From positions 1 through 35,692 of the forward strand of contig CAIKBU010000013.1 of NCBI GenBank assembly GCA_903825765.1: a stretch of 35,692 bases of DNA, read 5' to 3'. Below the pieces are notes generated by a model that was not told the origin of the DNA, ran no database searches, and saw nothing but the letters and a program-made list of their open reading frames with translations. The DNA is from an uncultured Actinomycetes bacterium (lineage in GTDB: Bacteria > Actinomycetota > Acidimicrobiia > Acidimicrobiales > RAAP-2). The position numbers and the translations under genes were made by a program. How positions within the stretch are numbered: the stretch's first letter is position 1; the number at the start of each line of letters is the position of its first letter. This document shows, piece after piece, positions 24,562 to 32,798 of the stretch.

Positions 24562-26174
24562 GGGCGACGCAGGCGATTCGGTTCTGGCTCGGGCGGCAGG
24601 GCCGCCTCGAGCTGATGGCGAATAGCATCCAGGCGACTCTTTCGAACCTCGGGGGCCGCCGGCGCTCGTTGCGCCGCCAGGGAGGTCAGCGCGACGTCAA
24701 TCGCGGCCAGGTAGCGCGAGGGTTTGCGGCCACTGAACCGGGGATCGTTGAGGGCTCGGCTCCAGGTAATGAGCAGTGTCCGCTCCGCTCGCGAGAGTGC
24801 CACGTAGGCCAGGCGAGCTTCTTCCGCCAGTTCCGCGGGGGTGGTGGCGTTGTAGTTGGGGAGTTGGCCTTCGGCACAGCCCACGACCACAACGTGCTGG
24901 AACTCCAGTCCCTTCGAACGGTGAATCGTGCTGAGCGCTACGGCGTCAGTCTCGGCGATTTCTTGCTGGCGCTTCTTCCACTCCTCGGCGTTGAGGTCAG
25001 ACGACGGGCCGTGATCGGCACCACGACGCTCAAAGGGAATGGTGTGTCGCTCGAGCGCGTCGGCGATCAAGTCGAGCTGCGCATTGGTGCGCGCGAGCAC
25101 CCCCATAGACTTCCACGGCGATCCCGGGCGGTGGTGCAGCGTGAGCCAGATCGCGACGTGCTCGGCCTCGTCCTCGTCGGTGTCGTAGGCACGAACGAGT
25201 GGGAGTTCTCCCTCGTCGTCGGCCGGCACGATACCGCGCGCGCCCTCTTCGAGCAAGGTGTTAGCTACGGTCACGATGGCTTTAGTGGAACGGTGATTAC
25301 GGGTGAGATCGAGCACCACGGTGTCGGGCCAGGTGCGCACGACGTCGTTGAGGAGTTGGGGGTTGGCGCCGTTGAAGCCGTAAATGGACTGGTTCGGGTC
25401 ACCAACACAGAACAGGTCCGGGTCGTCGCCGGCCATCTGGGCGAGCAGTTGAAACTGCAGGGGGTTCATGTCCTGGGTTTCGTCCACGAAGAGTGCCCGG
25501 GTGCGATTACGAAAGGCCGCCTTGACTCGTGGCTTTTCGCGCAGCAGAGTGGTCGCCTCTTTGAGGAGGAGGTCGAAGTCGACGACGCCACGAGCGTGGC
25601 AGAGTCCCACGTAGCGGTCGAGAACGTCCGCACACTGGGCCAGTGGAATCGGTGTTTCGCGGCGGTGTTTTTTGGCGTTGGCCGCAAATGTCGCGCCGTC
25701 AAAACCCTGCGAGAGTGCCCAGCCAATCTCGGCGTCGAGTCGGGGGACGAGGTGGTCATCGATGGCGATCCCGTCGTCGTCGAACATCTGCTTGAGCAGT
25801 GACGTCACCAGGCGCTTGCGGGCCGGCTCAATGCGAAGCGCCTTAAGGTGATGGTCCTCACGATACTGATTGACGATGATCATGGCCGCCCGGTGGAAGG
25901 TCCCGGCGCGAAGGTCGCGAATGCCGGCGCGGAAGAGGCGGGAGCGTAATTCGTCCCCGGCTTTGCGGGTGAACGTCATGGCGAGGACCTGGTCAGCCTC
26001 GAGTTCACCGAGGGCGATGCGCCGCTGGATGCGCAGGGTCAGCACGTGGGTTTTGCCCGATCCGGCCGTGGCTCGCACCATGAGTCGGCGCGCGGTCGAG
26101 GTCACGGCTTCGCGCTGTTCCGGCGTTAGACCAACGAGAAGGTCGTCGTTAAAGAGTGGTGCCTCGGCTGTCAC
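24558..26174 (-). CDS. UvrD/Rep-family DNA helicase, short form
   Basis: A superfamily 1 helicase that unwinds DNA 3' to 5' using ATP. The product is 538 residues, shorter than UvrD or PcrA at about 700. Motifs in order: Q-motif region GLTPEQREAVTS, motif I ATAGSGKTHVL, motif Ia AMTFTRKAGDEL, motif II ALFVDETQDMNPLQ, motif III VGDPNQSIYGFNGA, motif IV LTRNHRST, motif V STIHRSKGLEFQHVVV, motif VI AYVALSRAERTLLITW. It ends soon after motif VI and has no HRDC or nuclease tail. The 1B insertion is also small. GTG at 26174 is preferred over ATG at 26204 because TAGCGT lies seven bases before it. Divergent from the hydrolase gene, converging on xthA. Confidence 0.93.
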   Translation of the reverse strand: MTAEAPLFNDDLLVGLTPEQREAVTSTARRLMVRATAGSGKTHVLTLRIQRRIALGELEADQVLAMTFTRKAGDELRSRLFRAGIRDLRAGTFHRAAMIIVNQYREDHHLKALRIEPARKRLVTSLLKQMFDDDGIAIDDHLVPRLDAEIGWALSQGFDGATFAANAKKHRRETPIPLAQCADVLDRYVGLCHARGVVDFDLLLKEATTLLREKPRVKAAFRNRTRALFVDETQDMNPLQFQLLAQMAGDDPDLFCVGDPNQSIYGFNGANPQLLNDVVRTWPDTVVLDLTRNHRSTKAIVTVANTLLEEGARGIVPADDEGELPLVRAYDTDEDEAEHVAIWLTLHHRPGSPWKSMGVLARTNAQLDLIADALERHTIPFERRGADHGPSSDLNAEEWKKRQQEIAETDAVALSTIHRSKGLEFQHVVVVGCAEGQLPNYNATTPAELAEEARLAYVALSRAERTLLITWSRALNDPRFSGRKPSRYLAAIDVALTSLAAQRAPAAPEVRKSRLDAIRHQLEAALPPEPEPNRLRRP

Positions 26175-26181
26175 GCCCTCG

Positions 26182-26187
26182 ACGCTA
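26182..26187 (-). promoter_or_regulatory. Leaderless -10 box of the UvrD-like gene (TAGCGT-N7-GTG)
   Basis: On the minus strand TAGCGT (26187-26182) stands seven bases before GTG at 26174 and decides between this start and an ATG ten codons upstream that has no signals. Confidence 0.5.
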
Positions 26188-26230
26188 CCGCTCCCGCGTG
26201 ACATGGCCACTGGCTCGCGGCCACGCTTAC

Positions 26231-26236
26231 TAACCT
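26231..26236 (+). promoter_or_regulatory. Leaderless -10 box of the hydrolase-murF-ddl operon (TAACCT-N7-GTG)
   Basis: TAACCT lies seven bases before GTG at 26244 and back to back with the UvrD-like promoter, with no ribosome site between. Confidence 0.5.
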
Positions 26237-26243
26237 GAAGGGT

Positions 26244-26993
26244 GTGCTGGAAGCCTTCGGAAACGGAACACTGTTCGGGGAACGCACGGGCGACGGACCG
26301 ATTCGCGTCCTGTGGTTGCACGGCTGGGGACGGTCGCACCGCGACTTCTCGGTCGCGGCGTCGCTGCTGGCTAGCCACGGTGTGGCGTCGGTGGCGCTGG
26401 ATTTACCGGGCTTTGGTGCTTCACCACTCCCACCGGTCGCCGGGGGAGCGCGCTACTACGCGGAACTTCTCCGACCCGTCATCGGTGAACTGTCTTCCGC
26501 ACCCCTCGTCCTCGTGGGCCACTCCTTCGGTGGACGGGTGGCGGCCGTACTTGGGGCTACCCCGGGGGTGACGCTGGCGGGCATCGTCTTTACGGGAGCG
26601 CCACTGGTTCGTCGCGAGGGGGGTGGGCGATCCCCGTGGCGCTACCGGGTTATTCGTCGGCTCTACGGGGCGCGACTGGTGTCCGACGCCGTCATTGAAA
26701 AGGCCCGTCGGCGCTACGGGTCAGTGGACTACAACAACGCCTCGGGCCTCTTGCGCGACATCCTCGTCGCCACGGTCAATGAGAGTTACGAGCCCGAACT
26801 CGCTCGCATTACCGTGCCCACCGCGATGGTCTGGGGCGAGGGGGACCACGACGTCTCGCTCGCGAGCGCCGAACGCGCGGCCCGCTTGCTTTCCTCACGG
26901 CCCACCGTGCAGGTCGTCGCCAACTGTGGGCACCTGGTGCCCACGACGCAGCCGGCCAGTCTCGTGAGTGCCGTGCTCGAGATGGTGGCGTAA
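26244..26993 (+). CDS. Alpha/beta hydrolase
   Basis: The 249-residue product has the alpha/beta hydrolase fold: oxyanion strand LWLHGWGRSHRDF (24-36), ALDLPGFGAS, the nucleophile elbow VLVGHSFGG (Ser94), an acid in MVWGEGDHDVS and the base in NCGHLVPTTQP. The substrate cannot be told. It shares the TAATG junction with the MurF-like gene (26991-26995), so the two are made together and it may act on a wall or lipid intermediate, but that is inference from position. Confidence 0.88.
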   Translation: MLEAFGNGTLFGERTGDGPIRVLWLHGWGRSHRDFSVAASLLASHGVASVALDLPGFGASPLPPVAGGARYYAELLRPVIGELSSAPLVLVGHSFGGRVAAVLGATPGVTLAGIVFTGAPLVRREGGGRSPWRYRVIRRLYGARLVSDAVIEKARRRYGSVDYNNASGLLRDILVATVNESYEPELARITVPTAMVWGEGDHDVSLASAERAARLLSSRPTVQVVANCGHLVPTTQPASLVSAVLEMVA

Positions 26994-28552
26994 TGGGTCT
27001 CGCCCTCGTCGTGATCGGTGGCGTCGCGCTGGCGCTCGCCGCCGCGGCGCAGTTGCTCCGGTGGTTGCGCGTCCTGCAGCGCGAGCATTACGAGCCCGCG
27101 TCACTGTTGCGCTTCTTGAAGCGGTGGTCGAGTCCGACGGTGGCCGCTGCACGACCCGTGGACCGCAAGGAACGGCCCATCACCTTGACCCACGTCTGTT
27201 TGGTGGTGGCTTTGGGGAGCGTGGCCTTTCGACAGATGCCGCTGTTCGTGGCCACCTCGTTGGTCTATGGCCTCTTCTGCCCTCTGGGGCTCAGTATCAA
27301 GGGTCGCACCTCCGCCCTGGTGTGGACTCGTCGCCTGCGCCTCGTCGCGGCACTCAGCGTTCTGTTGGCCGGCGGCGTTGTCGCACTGGGACTGGCGCTC
27401 CCGACGTCATCGGCGTGGGAGTGCGCCGGCCTGGTGGTCTGGGCCGTACCGCTCTTCATCGACGTGAGCGCGCGACTACTCGCGCCCTACGAACGACGCC
27501 AAGCCCAGCGCTTCGTAGACAGTGCCACGCAGCGACTACAGCGCGTGCAGCCGCGGGTCGTGGCCATCACCGGTTCTTACGGCAAGACCTCCACGAAGAA
27601 CCACTTGGCCGACCTCTTTCGTGACGACGGTGGACTCGTCGCCACGCCGAAGAGTTTCAATAACCGTGCCGGGCTCTCGCGAGCAATCAACGAGGGGCTG
27701 AGTGACGGCACCCGCGTCTTCGTGGCCGAGATGGGAACCTACGGACCCGGGGAGATCGCCGAACTCTGTGCGTGGTGCCCACCGTCGCTCGCCGTCATCA
27801 CGGCCATCGGTCCGGTGCACCTCGAACGCATGGGCTCACTCGACGTCATTGAGTCGGCCAAGTTTGAGATCACCGAGCGGGCGACCACCGTCGTCGTGAA
27901 CATCGACGACGAACGCCTCGCGACGTGGCCCGCCCGCCTCGCCGGCAAGCGGGTCCGCACGGCCGGTTCACAGCGCGCGGCGGACGTGCGCGTCGTGGTC
28001 GATGGTGATCGCTGGCACATTGAGGTGGAGGGCACCCGACTCGCCTCGGTGAACGCGGTGGCGAGCCTGCAGCCCACGAACGTGGCCTGTGCCCTGGCGG
28101 CCGCCCTCGAACTCGGACTGAGCACGGATCAGATTGAAACCCGCCTGCGCTCGCTCACGCCAGTGGCGAATCGGGCGACCGTGCTGACGGCCCCGTCGGG
28201 CGTGGTCGTCATTGACGACACCTTCAACGCCAACCCCGCGAGCGCGGAGGCGTCGCTTCGGCTCTTGGCCTCCCTCGACGTCTCGGGACGCCGGGTCGTC
28301 GTCACGCCGGGGATGATTGAGCTCGGGGACGAGCAGTACCGTGAGAACGCCCGCTTCGCCAGTCGAGTGGCCAGTCGCCAGATGGAATTGGTCGTGGTCA
28401 ACCGGACCAACGTGCCCGCGCTGCGCGACGGGTACGAGGCGCCACTGCGACGATTCAACCACCGCGACGACGCGGTGACCTGGGTGCGCGCGACGCTCCA
28501 GGCCGGTGACGCGGTGTTGTACCTCAACGACCTTCCTGACCACTACCCTTAA
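26993..28552 (+). CDS. Membrane-anchored MurF-like Mur ligase
   Basis: MurF adds D-Ala-D-Ala to the UDP-MurNAc-peptide. Residues about 185-519 form the Mur ligase: P-loop AITGSYGKTSTKN (191-203), KSFNNRAGLSRAIN, VFVAEMGTYGPGEIAEL, TAIGPVHLERMGS, the Lys of SAKFEI, and the C-terminal VIDDTFNANPASAEASL. The first 160 residues are unlike normal MurF: they hold about five hydrophobic helices (1-22, 64-80, 84-100, 115-136, 142-158) and replace the UDP-sugar-binding N-domain. It may therefore work on a membrane-bound substrate such as a lipid-linked peptide; this is inference. A Ddl-like gene follows after 30 bases. Confidence 0.82.
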   Translation: MGLALVVIGGVALALAAAAQLLRWLRVLQREHYEPASLLRFLKRWSSPTVAAARPVDRKERPITLTHVCLVVALGSVAFRQMPLFVATSLVYGLFCPLGLSIKGRTSALVWTRRLRLVAALSVLLAGGVVALGLALPTSSAWECAGLVVWAVPLFIDVSARLLAPYERRQAQRFVDSATQRLQRVQPRVVAITGSYGKTSTKNHLADLFRDDGGLVATPKSFNNRAGLSRAINEGLSDGTRVFVAEMGTYGPGEIAELCAWCPPSLAVITAIGPVHLERMGSLDVIESAKFEITERATTVVVNIDDERLATWPARLAGKRVRTAGSQRAADVRVVVDGDRWHIEVEGTRLASVNAVASLQPTNVACALAAALELGLSTDQIETRLRSLTPVANRATVLTAPSGVVVIDDTFNANPASAEASLRLLASLDVSGRRVVVTPGMIELGDEQYRENARFASRVASRQMELVVVNRTNVPALRDGYEAPLRRFNHRDDAVTWVRATLQAGDAVLYLNDLPDHYP

Positions 28553-28582
28553 CCAGCGACGTAATTCAAAGTGAGGTAGCCG

Positions 28583-29689
28583 GTGTCAGTAGCAGTCTTG
28601 TTCGGAGGTCCGACGCCGGAGCACGATATTTCTATTCTCACGGGCCTGCTGGCCCTGCGAGAACTCTCCCAGCGCGACGCCGACGTCCGGGGAATCTACT
28701 GGTCGAAGACCTCGTCGTTCTACCTGGTGCCGACCACGGTGGAGGCGGCCTCGTTCGCCGACGGGCTGCCGAAGAGCGCCGAAGAAGTCACACTCCGACT
28801 CGGCGCGGACGGTGGGTTCTACAGCCCGGGCGGTCGCCTGGGGAAGGATCGTCGACTCGACGTGTCAGTCGTCGTACTCGCGACCCACGGCGGTCCGGGT
28901 GAAGACGGCAGCCTCCAAGCCGCCCTCGACCTCGCCGGTCTCGCCTACACCGGTCCCACGGTGGCCGGAGCAGCCCTCGGTATGGACAAGTGGGCCTTCG
29001 CCAGCGTGGTGGCCCAGGCTGGCCTTCCCGCGTTGCCCCGCGTGCTCCTGACCCCTGAGACGACGGCCCTGCCCTTTGACGGCCCCTATATTTTGAAGCC
29101 CCGCTACGGCGGCTCCTCAATCGGCATCGACGTGGTCGCCGACCTCGCCACCGCTAAGGCCCGACTCACCACCAATACCCACCTCGCCCTCGGCTGCGTC
29201 GTCGAGCCATTTCGCCGCGACCTCACCGACGTCCAAGTGGCGGTGCGGACCTATCCGACGGTGCAGTTGTCGGCCATCGAAAAGCCCATTCGCCGCAGTG
29301 ACCAGGCCGAAATCCTCGACTACCGCGATAAGTACGTGGGGGGTGAAGGCATGGTTTCGGCCCCTCGCGAACTGCCCGCCACGTTGCCGCCCGGCCAGGC
29401 CGAGGCCGTGCGTGACGCCGCCCACGCGCTCGTGGGCCTCGTGAATGTGCGCGGCGTGGCACGCATTGACTTTCTCGCGAACGAGACCGAACTCTACGTG
29501 AACGAGATCAACACGATCCCCGGCTCTCTGTCGAAGCACCTCTTCGTCGAGCCCGTCGTGCCCTTCGCCCAGTTGCTGAAGGACCTAGTGGCCGAGGCGC
29601 GGGAGCGCCCCGCCCACCGCTACAGCGCCGCGGGTGCCGACGGTCTCGTGCTGCGCAGTGCCGGCGCTATCGCGTCAAAACTGGCGTAG
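28583..29689 (+). CDS. D-alanine--D-alanine ligase-like ATP-grasp enzyme
   Basis: Ddl makes the D-Ala-D-Ala dipeptide that MurF uses. The 368-residue product has VLFGGPTPEHDISILTG (usual form GGxSxEHxVS), VVLATHGGPGEDGSLQ, TGPTVAGAALGMDKWAF, the ATP-grasp loop ILKPRYGGSSIGI, and the metal and product site VARIDFLANETELYVNEINTIPGSLS. GTG at 28583 has GTGAGG upstream. Position behind the MurF-like gene suggests a matched pair. The altered first motif and the long C-terminus leave open a related dipeptide or D-Ala-D-X activity. The last 15 bases overlap the facing membrane BTAD gene. Confidence 0.87.
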   Translation: MSVAVLFGGPTPEHDISILTGLLALRELSQRDADVRGIYWSKTSSFYLVPTTVEAASFADGLPKSAEEVTLRLGADGGFYSPGGRLGKDRRLDVSVVVLATHGGPGEDGSLQAALDLAGLAYTGPTVAGAALGMDKWAFASVVAQAGLPALPRVLLTPETTALPFDGPYILKPRYGGSSIGIDVVADLATAKARLTTNTHLALGCVVEPFRRDLTDVQVAVRTYPTVQLSAIEKPIRRSDQAEILDYRDKYVGGEGMVSAPRELPATLPPGQAEAVRDAAHALVGLVNVRGVARIDFLANETELYVNEINTIPGSLSKHLFVEPVVPFAQLLKDLVAEARERPAHRYSAAGADGLVLRSAGAIASKLA

Positions 29690-31192
29690 GCGGGGGACGG
29701 CGTAGAGCGCGTCCAGCAGTGTGTCGTTGCCGGGGTCGAGCAAGAGACCTTGCCGGAGCGCCCAGAACGCGAGTTCGAAGTCACCCCGGTCGCTGGCCAG
29801 TCCCGCCACAGTGAGGGCGGCCCACTCGCCGTCGCGCTGCAGTGACGCCAGGTGCCCCTCCAGTGTGAACCACTCGTAGCCTCGAGTGACGCTCGAAAAG
29901 GGCTCGCCCTGCACGAGACGTAAGGCGTCACGAGCATCCGACGCGGCCTCGTCACCGGAGGCGCGCCGGGCGCGGACGACGAGTTCATGGAAGCGGCGCA
30001 GATCGCTGGTAACGCCGTGGAGCGCGTAGAGGCCCGTCGAGGTCACCGCGTGGAGGCGCGCTCCTCGCTCGTCGTGCCCGAGGCTTCGTCGCACCGCGGT
30101 CGCCGTGTTGGCCAGGGTCCCCTTGGAAGCGTCAACGTCAGCGTGAGCCAGGACGCGTGAGCGCATACGGTCGGCCGAGACGGGGTCCTCGTGCAGGGCC
30201 AGGTACGTCACCATTTCCACACACCGTCGCCGCACCGCCGGCGCGAATGGTTCAACGAGACCGAGCACCTGCGGGGTCGCACGAAGCACGCTGACCTGCG
30301 GGTGCTCCGGGGCGGGAGCATCGAGTGACGATGGCGCCGCCACGCAGACGCAGAGGGCTCGAAGCTCATCGTCAATCTCACTCGGGTGGCCGGTGAAGAC
30401 GACGGTGCTTCGGTCACGGCGAGTCGCGAGAGCGCGGAGCAGTTGGTGTTCAGAGTCGGCGAAGACGAGGGGCGATTCGGGCAGCCCGACCAGTTCGTCG
30501 CGCAGTTGGTTGACCGTCCACTCGTGGGCAATGGGCAAGACGGCGCCTCGACGGGCGTAGCCCAGCAGCGTCTGACCGGGGGACTGACCGAGGCGACAGA
30601 CCACGACGGGGTCGCCATCGTCCACGACGGGCAGGGTATCGAAGGTGTCGGGCACGGTGGCCACCCCGGCGCTGGCTCCGTCGAAGAAGTGGTGGAGGGC
30701 CTGAAGTGGGGCCAGGTCGATGGCGTCAATCGCACCGATCTCGGCGTCGATGTTCTCGTCGGCCGTGGGCGTGAGTTCACTGCGTCGGCGCTTGGCCGCG
30801 AGCAAGAAGGCCAGGTGCGCGAGCGGCGCCGACGCCACCGCCGGCGTACTCAGTGGCGCTGGCGTGGTGTGGACCGGTGACGCCGACGCCACCGACGGGA
30901 GGAGGGCGCTGAGAAGTCCAATCACGGCGCCGGCGAGCCAGTGTGCGCCGCTCGTGCCGTGGCCGCCGGTGCGAAGATGGCGCCCAGCCCGCACCACCGT
31001 GACGATGAAACCCAGCCACAGCAACGCCACCAGGACGAGCAGGATGCGCACGACGAGGCCGTGGACCACGTGGTACGAGCTCGCCCAGCGCTCGGCGATG
31101 ACGACCGGCACGGCCAGGAGGTACACCGCGATGCCAAAGCCCTGGGCCCGGTGAGCGAGACGAGGGGCTAGGGGAGGAGTCGAAGCGTCCAC
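29675..31192 (-). CDS. Membrane protein with SARP/BTAD-like C-terminal region
   Basis: The 505-residue product has three membrane helices near the N-terminus (about 18-36, 43-67, 84-105), a low-complexity Thr/Ala/Pro spacer and a middle domain I do not recognise (about 150-310). The last 190 residues resemble a winged-helix plus BTAD module of SARP-type actinobacterial regulators: RRCVEMVTYLALHEDPVSADRM (helix-turn-helix region), TLANTATAVRRSLG, then helical repeats ending FELAFWALRQGLLLDPGND. Membrane SARP-like proteins of this design occur in actinobacteria, some with LysM domains; no LysM is seen here. GTG at 31192 has GGGAG about six bases upstream. Overlaps its upstream neighbour by 25 bases. 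Confidence 0.65.
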   Translation of the reverse strand: MDASTPPLAPRLAHRAQGFGIAVYLLAVPVVIAERWASSYHVVHGLVVRILLVLVALLWLGFIVTVVRAGRHLRTGGHGTSGAHWLAGAVIGLLSALLPSVASASPVHTTPAPLSTPAVASAPLAHLAFLLAAKRRRSELTPTADENIDAEIGAIDAIDLAPLQALHHFFDGASAGVATVPDTFDTLPVVDDGDPVVVCRLGQSPGQTLLGYARRGAVLPIAHEWTVNQLRDELVGLPESPLVFADSEHQLLRALATRRDRSTVVFTGHPSEIDDELRALCVCVAAPSSLDAPAPEHPQVSVLRATPQVLGLVEPFAPAVRRRCVEMVTYLALHEDPVSADRMRSRVLAHADVDASKGTLANTATAVRRSLGHDERGARLHAVTSTGLYALHGVTSDLRRFHELVVRARRASGDEAASDARDALRLVQGEPFSSVTRGYEWFTLEGHLASLQRDGEWAALTVAGLASDRGDFELAFWALRQGLLLDPGNDTLLDALYAVPRLRQF

Positions 31193-31608
31193 GGTTGGCT
31201 CCCGCCCTCGGCAGTTGACAGTTCCAGGTTGCAGTTGTCACTCGGCGCCACAACGACGAGTGACACGGGGTGGGAGTGGGCACCACAGCGCAGCACGGCG
31301 TGCGTGGCGAGGGTCGTGGCCAGTTGCCACGGCCGATTACTCGTCAACGGCACCGTCACGGACCGCACGCCTCCGCCAACCGTGCCACGGAGCACGCGCG
31401 CGAGTGGCGCGTGCAGTTGGCCGCTCTTGATCGAGTCGGCGCTGAATGAGCGCACGCTGGGCGGCGAGGTTGGTGTCGAGGTCGGGGTGGTCTTCTGGTG
31501 GAAGCCCAACAGGAGCACCAGCACGAGGGCGGGACTGGACCAGGCGAGCAAGGGGGCCACTCGGGTGCGCAGAGGATTCGCCGGCATGGAAATCGAACTG
31601 TATCGCAT
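31168..31608 (-). CDS. Single-pass membrane-anchored protein of unknown function
   Basis: About 146 residues. After a short basic start (MPANPLRTRV region), one hydrophobic helix (VAPLLAWSSPALVLVLLLGF) is followed by a Thr/Pro/Ser stalk and an extracytoplasmic domain of about 95 residues with two cysteines (LRCGAH and DNCNLEL), which may form a disulfide. I do not recognise the family. The start is uncertain: ATG at 31608 is given, with GTG at 31626 and ATG at 31587 as alternatives and no clear ribosome site for any. It lies between the sigma-like gene and the membrane BTAD gene on the same strand and probably shares their transcript. Confidence 0.6.
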   Translation of the reverse strand: MRYSSISMPANPLRTRVAPLLAWSSPALVLVLLLGFHQKTTPTSTPTSPPSVRSFSADSIKSGQLHAPLARVLRGTVGGGVRSVTVPLTSNRPWQLATTLATHAVLRCGAHSHPVSLVVVAPSDNCNLELSTAEGGSQPWTLRLLP

Positions 31609-31645
31609 GGCGACGTGGTTTGTCACGGGGCGTGCGGTTCACGAG

Positions 31646-32344
31646 TTAGAGCAGTTCACGGAGGGCGAAACGCTCGAGTTCGAGCCGGAGGGTGCCGACC
31701 GAGGACTGGTCAGCGTGGGCGAGCGCCTTGAGCGACGTTTCGTCAAAAATGCGGGCGTAGGCGAGTTGGGCGAGCCGCGGTTCGTGGACGGCCACCAGCG
31801 CCAGTCGCGTTTCGAGTGACGTACCCCCTTCGCCCGCGCGCTCCTCGTCGTTGTAGGGGGCGGTGGTCTGCAGGAGGGCCTTTTCCTTCAAGAGCCAACG
31901 CCGCAGACGGCCGCGGAGGGCCGACAACAAATCGGGCCCGGCGTAGGGGCGAGACTGCCCCGCCCACTCAACGAGCAGTTCGGCGCACAGGGCGATCGCC
32001 ACGCCCAGGGTTTCGGAGGGGTCGTCGATGATGCCGTCGCCAAATCGGAACTGCCGACAGGTGCTGACGATACCGGGGAGCAGGGTTTGTAAGAGTGCTC
32101 GGCGAAGGAACTCGTCGTCGGATTCAATGAGGAGGGCCTGCAAGATGCGGGCCTTTTCGAGCACGCACCGACCGCTTCGGGTTTCGAGGAGCCCGAGCAC
32201 ACCGCCCATATCCTCGACGTCGCGCAGCGACAGTTCCGGGTGCGCCTCGTCGAGGAGTCGAACGGCGCGCCGTGAGTCACGACTCCGACTTCGATAGTCC
32301 CAGTCTCGACGAAGTTGTTGCAAGATGTCAGTGGTGAAGGTCAT
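31646..32344 (-). CDS. Helical protein, possibly a divergent sigma-factor-like regulator
   Basis: The 232-residue product has no signal or membrane helix. Two stretches recall sigma factors: a region-2-like segment at about 75-150 (EFLRRALLQTLLPGIVSTCRQF, then LRGRLRRWLLKE) and a C-terminal helix-turn-helix-like stretch at about 195-232 (PRLAQLAYARIFDETSLKALAHADQ, then SSVGTLRLELERFALREL), where sigma region 4 would be. Similarity is by pattern only and I am not sure of it. It leads a minus-strand set with the small membrane protein and the membrane BTAD protein, which suggests a regulatory unit. The ATG at 32344 has TGAAGT six bases upstream, an imperfect leaderless box. Confidence 0.5.
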   Translation of the reverse strand: MTFTTDILQQLRRDWDYRSRSRDSRRAVRLLDEAHPELSLRDVEDMGGVLGLLETRSGRCVLEKARILQALLIESDDEFLRRALLQTLLPGIVSTCRQFRFGDGIIDDPSETLGVAIALCAELLVEWAGQSRPYAGPDLLSALRGRLRRWLLKEKALLQTTAPYNDEERAGEGGTSLETRLALVAVHEPRLAQLAYARIFDETSLKALAHADQSSVGTLRLELERFALRELL

Positions 32345-32375
32345 GGCGACACTTCAGTGGGGGTCACTCACCGTG

Positions 32376-32409
32376 TCGTAACGAGTGGCACACCATTTTT
32401 CGTAACAAG
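32376..32409. promoter_or_regulatory. Direct repeat TCGTAAC(G/A)AG in the divergent promoter region
   Basis: TCGTAACGAG (32376-32385) and TCGTAACAAG (32400-32409) are 24 bases apart in the 109-base gap between the sigma-like gene and the small acidic gene. The first copy is also an inverted repeat, TCGT-A-ACGA. They may be operator sites for a regulator. Confidence 0.35.
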
Positions 32410-32441
32410 AAAATCGTTGGTGGGCGACTTCGTCGCCGACG

Positions 32442-32447
32442 TAGGCT
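32442..32447 (+). promoter_or_regulatory. Leaderless -10 box (TAGGCT-N6-ATG)
   Basis: TAGGCT is six bases before the ATG at 32454; it is the same hexamer as at kgd and dxs. No ribosome site is present. Confidence 0.6.
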
Positions 32448-32453
32448 CTCGGT

Positions 32454-32798
32454 ATGGACATCGAAACCTTTTACGAAGAAAACGAAGTACGTCGCCAGTC
32501 AGCGGAATTTGAATTCGGCGACGAGTGGAGTGACGACACTGGTGTCTACTACGAACTCTCCTGGGTCGAAGCAACCGGCGAGCTCTACCTCATGGCTGAG
32601 CCCGACGCCGAACTACTCACCGACCCCTTCGGTGGCTACTGGCCGCTCCCCGAAATGATTGACGACCTCACCATCGTGATTATCGGGCAGGTGGGAAACC
32701 ACGAACACCTGCAGTCGCTGCTCGCGGGTTGGGAAGACGCGATGGAGCAGCCGAACTCACTGGCGTGGCTCTCGGAGCGTTTCGGCGCCAAGAACTAG
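32454..32798 (+). CDS. Small acidic protein of unknown function
   Basis: The 114-residue product is strongly acidic (for example MDIETFYEENEVRR, FEFGDEWSDD and EPDAELLTDPFGG) and has no membrane segment or cysteine. Alternating polar and aromatic stretches (GVYYELSWVEATGELYLMAEP) suggest a beta-sheet half, and the C-terminal part (EHLQSLLAGWEDAMEQPNSLAWLSERF) looks helical. I do not recognise it. Codon use is like its neighbours and the leaderless box supports it as a real gene. Its stop interlocks with the lipoprotein stop at 32795-32798 (CTAG). Confidence 0.75.
   Translation: MDIETFYEENEVRRQSAEFEFGDEWSDDTGVYYELSWVEATGELYLMAEPDAELLTDPFGGYWPLPEMIDDLTIVIIGQVGNHEHLQSLLAGWEDAMEQPNSLAWLSERFGAKN

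Noticed and set aside
26175-26378. Longer N-terminus for the UvrD-like helicase
   Set aside because: It would run across the promoter and start of the divergent hydrolase gene; the extra residues have no helicase motif.
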